Positions 61,297 through 64,000 of a stretch of DNA of 64,000 nucleotides are shown piece by piece. Source of the stretch: Drosophila persimilis (taxonomy: Eukaryota > Arthropoda > Insecta > Diptera > Drosophilidae); the NCBI RefSeq assembly GCF_003286085.1, contig NW_020825364.1, positions 558,001 to 622,000 on the forward strand. The letters run 5' to 3'. Position 1 is the first letter of the stretch. Each line of letters starts with the position of its first letter. The translations under genes were made by a program, and so were the position numbers. Under the pieces are notes generated by a model. The model was not told the origin of the DNA. It made no database searches and saw nothing but the letters and a program-made list of their open reading frames with translations.

Positions 61297-61300
61297 CAAG

Positions 61301-61331
61301 ATTGCAGATTGCAGATTGCAGATTGCAGATT
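61301..61331. repeat. ATTGCAG heptamer repeat in snm 3' UTR
   Basis: Four and a half perfect copies of ATTGCAG begin four bases after the snm stop codon. Confidence 0.85.
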
Positions 61332-61428
61332 GGCGGGGCGCTAATCGTCTTTCGCTGGAGAGGATTGCGAGTCCGTGGAGGAGGACTGAGGACTGACTAA
61401 GGTAGGATGCCTTCACGTTTTATTTGAA

Positions 61429-61434
61429 AATAAA
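61429..61434 (+). terminator. snm: snm polyadenylation signal
   Basis: AATAAA, 133 bp downstream of the stop codon, in the context GAAAATAAAATTCC. It is the first canonical hexamer. Confidence 0.7.
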
Positions 61435-63272
61435 ATTCCCCGAGGAATTTAGCCATTGAAATGAATCGCACTGCAATTTCATCTACGTTTTCCGCCGCAA
61501 ACAGCGAAAGCTCTTCGCCCTCCCACCCATCCAGGCGCGGGGGTATCTGCTGGATACATTTGCAGTTACTTTTAAGCAGCAGCTGCTCCTCCCTCCACTC
61601 CTCCTGCTGCCGCTGCTGTTGCGGAATATATATCGCATTTCCATCGAAGGCTGCTCAACAAATTTTCAATTTCAATGCACGCCTCGCGCTGACAAATTGA
61701 CTCGCCGAACCTCCTGTGGGTTCCCTGTTCTGTTCTCCTGTCAAAGGCCGCACGAGCGAACACAACCTTTGACACTACTCCACCAAGGGGCAGGGCAGGG
61801 CAGGGCAGGGCAGGGCGGGGGGACACTTCTGCCCCCACTCCAGCTCCTTCTGGTGGTGCCGCTCAAGGTGTGCGCAGTGTTAACATTTTTCGGGAAATGA
61901 AATGAAATTCAAGTGGATATTGGGTCACTTCTGGTTTTGGTTTTCAAGTGGCTGTTGGCTGGTGGCTGGTGGCTGGTGGCTGTTGGCTGTCCAAATGGAC
62001 TCTGGCGGCTCTCGTGTCCATTTCCTTGGCACATGCCACATATCGTATTACACGAAACGAAACCCAACAAAACTTTGAATATCTACAGCTGTGCGAAGGA
62101 TCGATGCTTAGCTAGGAACAAGGCCAGGATACGCAGATACATTCCTCCTGCCACATCAAGCAACACGGGGGCAACATCTGCTGCTGCGCACAGAATCTTA
62201 ATTGGAGGAATCTACAGATCTACAGATATACTGAGGAGGCTTTCCTGCCACAAGAGGCACACTTCTGCTCTTGGACAGGTAGACCATTAATATTCGCATA
62301 ACGGGCACAACCGCTAGGAGGGCAGGGCCCCATCCCCCATTCGCATCTCCATCCGCATCTCCATGGCAATTGCATTTCACGCTCCCTCTACAACGGGAAA
62401 CCTCATCACAGATGTCCTCCGTGTGCCCTGGCTCTGGCCCTGGCCCTGGCCCTGGCCCTGGCAGTGCCCGAAAGAAAGAGAGATACAAATCAGCCTAAAA
62501 CGGGGATCGCAACTGATCCTGCCCCTCGCCTTTGCGGCGGTTGCGGTTTAACGAGATGCGTCACCGCCTCCACGACCCTGCTGCCCCTGCTGCCCCTGCT
62601 GCCCCTGCTGCCCCTGCCACTGCTGGCACAGAGAAGTTGTGACCCCCGAAACGTGATGTTCGGACGCTGATAAAACGTCCTTCTGGTCTGGGCTGGTCTG
62701 GACTGGCTGTCGCTCCTCGCTTCGCCGATTAGTTTGCTCGCTTAACGAAAGTGTAACACAATTTTGTCGAGAGAGACACGCGCATCTGTCGCTGGTGCTC
62801 GTTCTCGTTCTTGCTCTCCTTCGATCTTAACTCTTCGGTAGAACAGTTGTCCTCCCCCCGAAAAAAATACAACTTGTGCAAAAAAAACCACACAGAAGGA
62901 TACTAAAAGAAGGGGTCACGACACGTGGCACTTGATTCGTATCAAATTTCTGTACTATTTTCGGGAGTTTTACAAGGGTTTCGCCTCCGTTGCTCCTCTG
63001 CCTCCTCTCTGGCTCCTTAGCCAACTGTCAACCCATTTGGCCGATATTTATGGCCCTTTGCCGTTGGGCATCAGGCATCAGGCAACGCATCAGGCAGCGC
63101 ATCGCATCGCATCGCATTGGGGGGCCCTGCGACTGCAACTGTTATTAACATGAATTTATTGCTTGTTTCGGCTTTTTTTCGGGTAAAGAATTTACATTTT
63201 AATAGTGCGGACTGAAGGCGAAAGTGTGACCACACACACAGAAACAGACAGAGGGGAATTTTGGCAAGGAGA
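61435..63272. other. Intergenic DNA right of snm
   Basis: No gene seen. Contains a GGGCA repeat (61790-61818), a CTGGCC/CCTGGC repeat (62436-62462) and a CTGCTGCCC nonamer repeat (62578-62616). Confidence 0.5.
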
Positions 63273-63740
63273 GCGTTGCCAACGTTGGGCTTGAGCTTTC
63301 AGTGTTGCCAACAAATTGGTTTCTGCCATGTGATGGCCAAGAAAATGCATTGCGGTTGTGGGAAATATGCTGGGAAAGTGGTTTTCCCGTTTGAACATGC
63401 GCCAAAGAGCATTGCCAACGCGAGGAGAAGGATGCAGGACTAGAATTACACATAAATGGCATTGCCAACACAGAGCAAGCAAGGCCCAAGCTTTCAGTGC
63501 TTAAAAATTCGTACGAAGAGCATTGCCAACGCAAAGAGAAGGTTCCAGACGGGAAACTTGCATAAACAGCATTGCCAACGCACAGAAAATAAAGCTTAAG
63601 CCTCCAGTGTTTCCCCTCAAAATATCGTAGCCCCATTGATGATGTTGATAATATGGTAGAGGAATGGTATGGGTATGGGGAAAACCTTTTGGCAGGAAAC
63701 AGCATTGCCAGCGCAAATAAAAGAAGGAAGTCAAGCCTCT
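63273..63740. repeat. Ordered array around GCATTGCCAACGC
   Basis: GYRTTGCCARC cores start at 63273, 63302, 63409, 63459, 63520, 63569 and 63702. Cores 3-6 alternate at 50, 61 and 49 bp, so 63409-63519 and 63520-63629 form a 110-bp tandem duplication with two cores per unit. A second shared motif, AAGCTTTCAGTGYTT or a variant, follows at about 63290, 63488, 63594 and 63732. The copies are diverged, and the array may continue beyond the last core. Confidence 0.75.
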
Positions 63741-64000
63741 CAGCTGTCAAATAGCTGTCAATATGATACAAAGTATATAATCCATGCTAAGAGATCATCC
63801 AAAGAGCTTCTTTGGACTCCTTCGCTCGATTTAATTTGAAACTCTTTCATACGTACATTTCTCTCCATTAAACCCTCCATTTGGCCTAGCGGCTTCCGAG
63901 CATTAATCAACCATTTCTCACTCTTTCTTTGAATACTTGAGAGATGTCTTTCTAATGGGCTGGAGGCACAGAACAACATCAGCAACATCAATATTCAGGG
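63741..64000. other. Right edge: nothing recognised
   Basis: AT-richer DNA with no open frame or motif I recognise. Confidence 0.4.

Noticed and set aside
63199-63771. 190-codon minus-strand frame through the right-edge array
   Set aside because: Repeated peptides follow directly from the DNA repeats; no domain, no codon bias and no start context supports a gene.

Overview
The window is a gene-sparse stretch of an insect nuclear genome, almost certainly Drosophila. Five protein genes can be supported: stet (rhomboid-2), robl62A, Naa30B, rho (rhomboid-1) and snm (SA2/stromalin). All five are genes I associate from memory with D. melanogaster 61F-62A on 3L, which is Muller element D. The obscura group (D. 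pseudoobscura and relatives) is my best guess. It rests on a DINE-1-type element whose sequence I associate with that group, and on abundant GC-rich simple repeats. The species call is inference.

Layout. stet runs rightward over 0.2-11.4 kb. It has four small N-terminal exons carrying an EF-hand-like region, a 9.45-kb intron, then three exons with the protease core. robl62A lies antisense inside the large intron, 110 bp from the splice acceptor. From 12.3 to 12.9 kb there is a three-copy diverged direct repeat of unknown origin. Naa30B is an intronless, GC-rich open frame at 16.3-17.0 kb on the plus strand. rho is on the minus strand: coding exons at 22.88-21.07 kb, a predicted 2.45-kb 5' UTR intron, and a TATA/Inr promoter at 25.62-25.65 kb. 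About 1.7 kb upstream of that promoter (27.34-27.44 kb) is a clear neurogenic ectoderm enhancer signature with Dorsal, Twist/Snail and Su(H) sites. A 1.1-kb DINE-1-like transposon lies at 29.6-30.7 kb. From there to 57.9 kb I find no gene, only simple repeats, G-rich tracts, GAGA tracts and some degenerate tandem repeats. snm occupies 58.03-61.30 kb on the plus strand in seven exons. The right edge (63.27-63.74 kb) holds an ordered array built around GCATTGCCAACGC.

Function. rho and stet are paralogous intramembrane serine proteases that release EGF-receptor ligands such as Spitz from membrane precursors. rho acts in many developmental fields, which fits its large flanking noncoding DNA; stet acts mainly in the germline. 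Their last two introns interrupt the proteins at the same positions and phases, so they are local duplicates. snm is a cohesin-SA paralogue used in male meiosis. robl62A is a dynein roadblock-type light chain, and Naa30B is a NatC-type N-terminal acetyltransferase paralogue.
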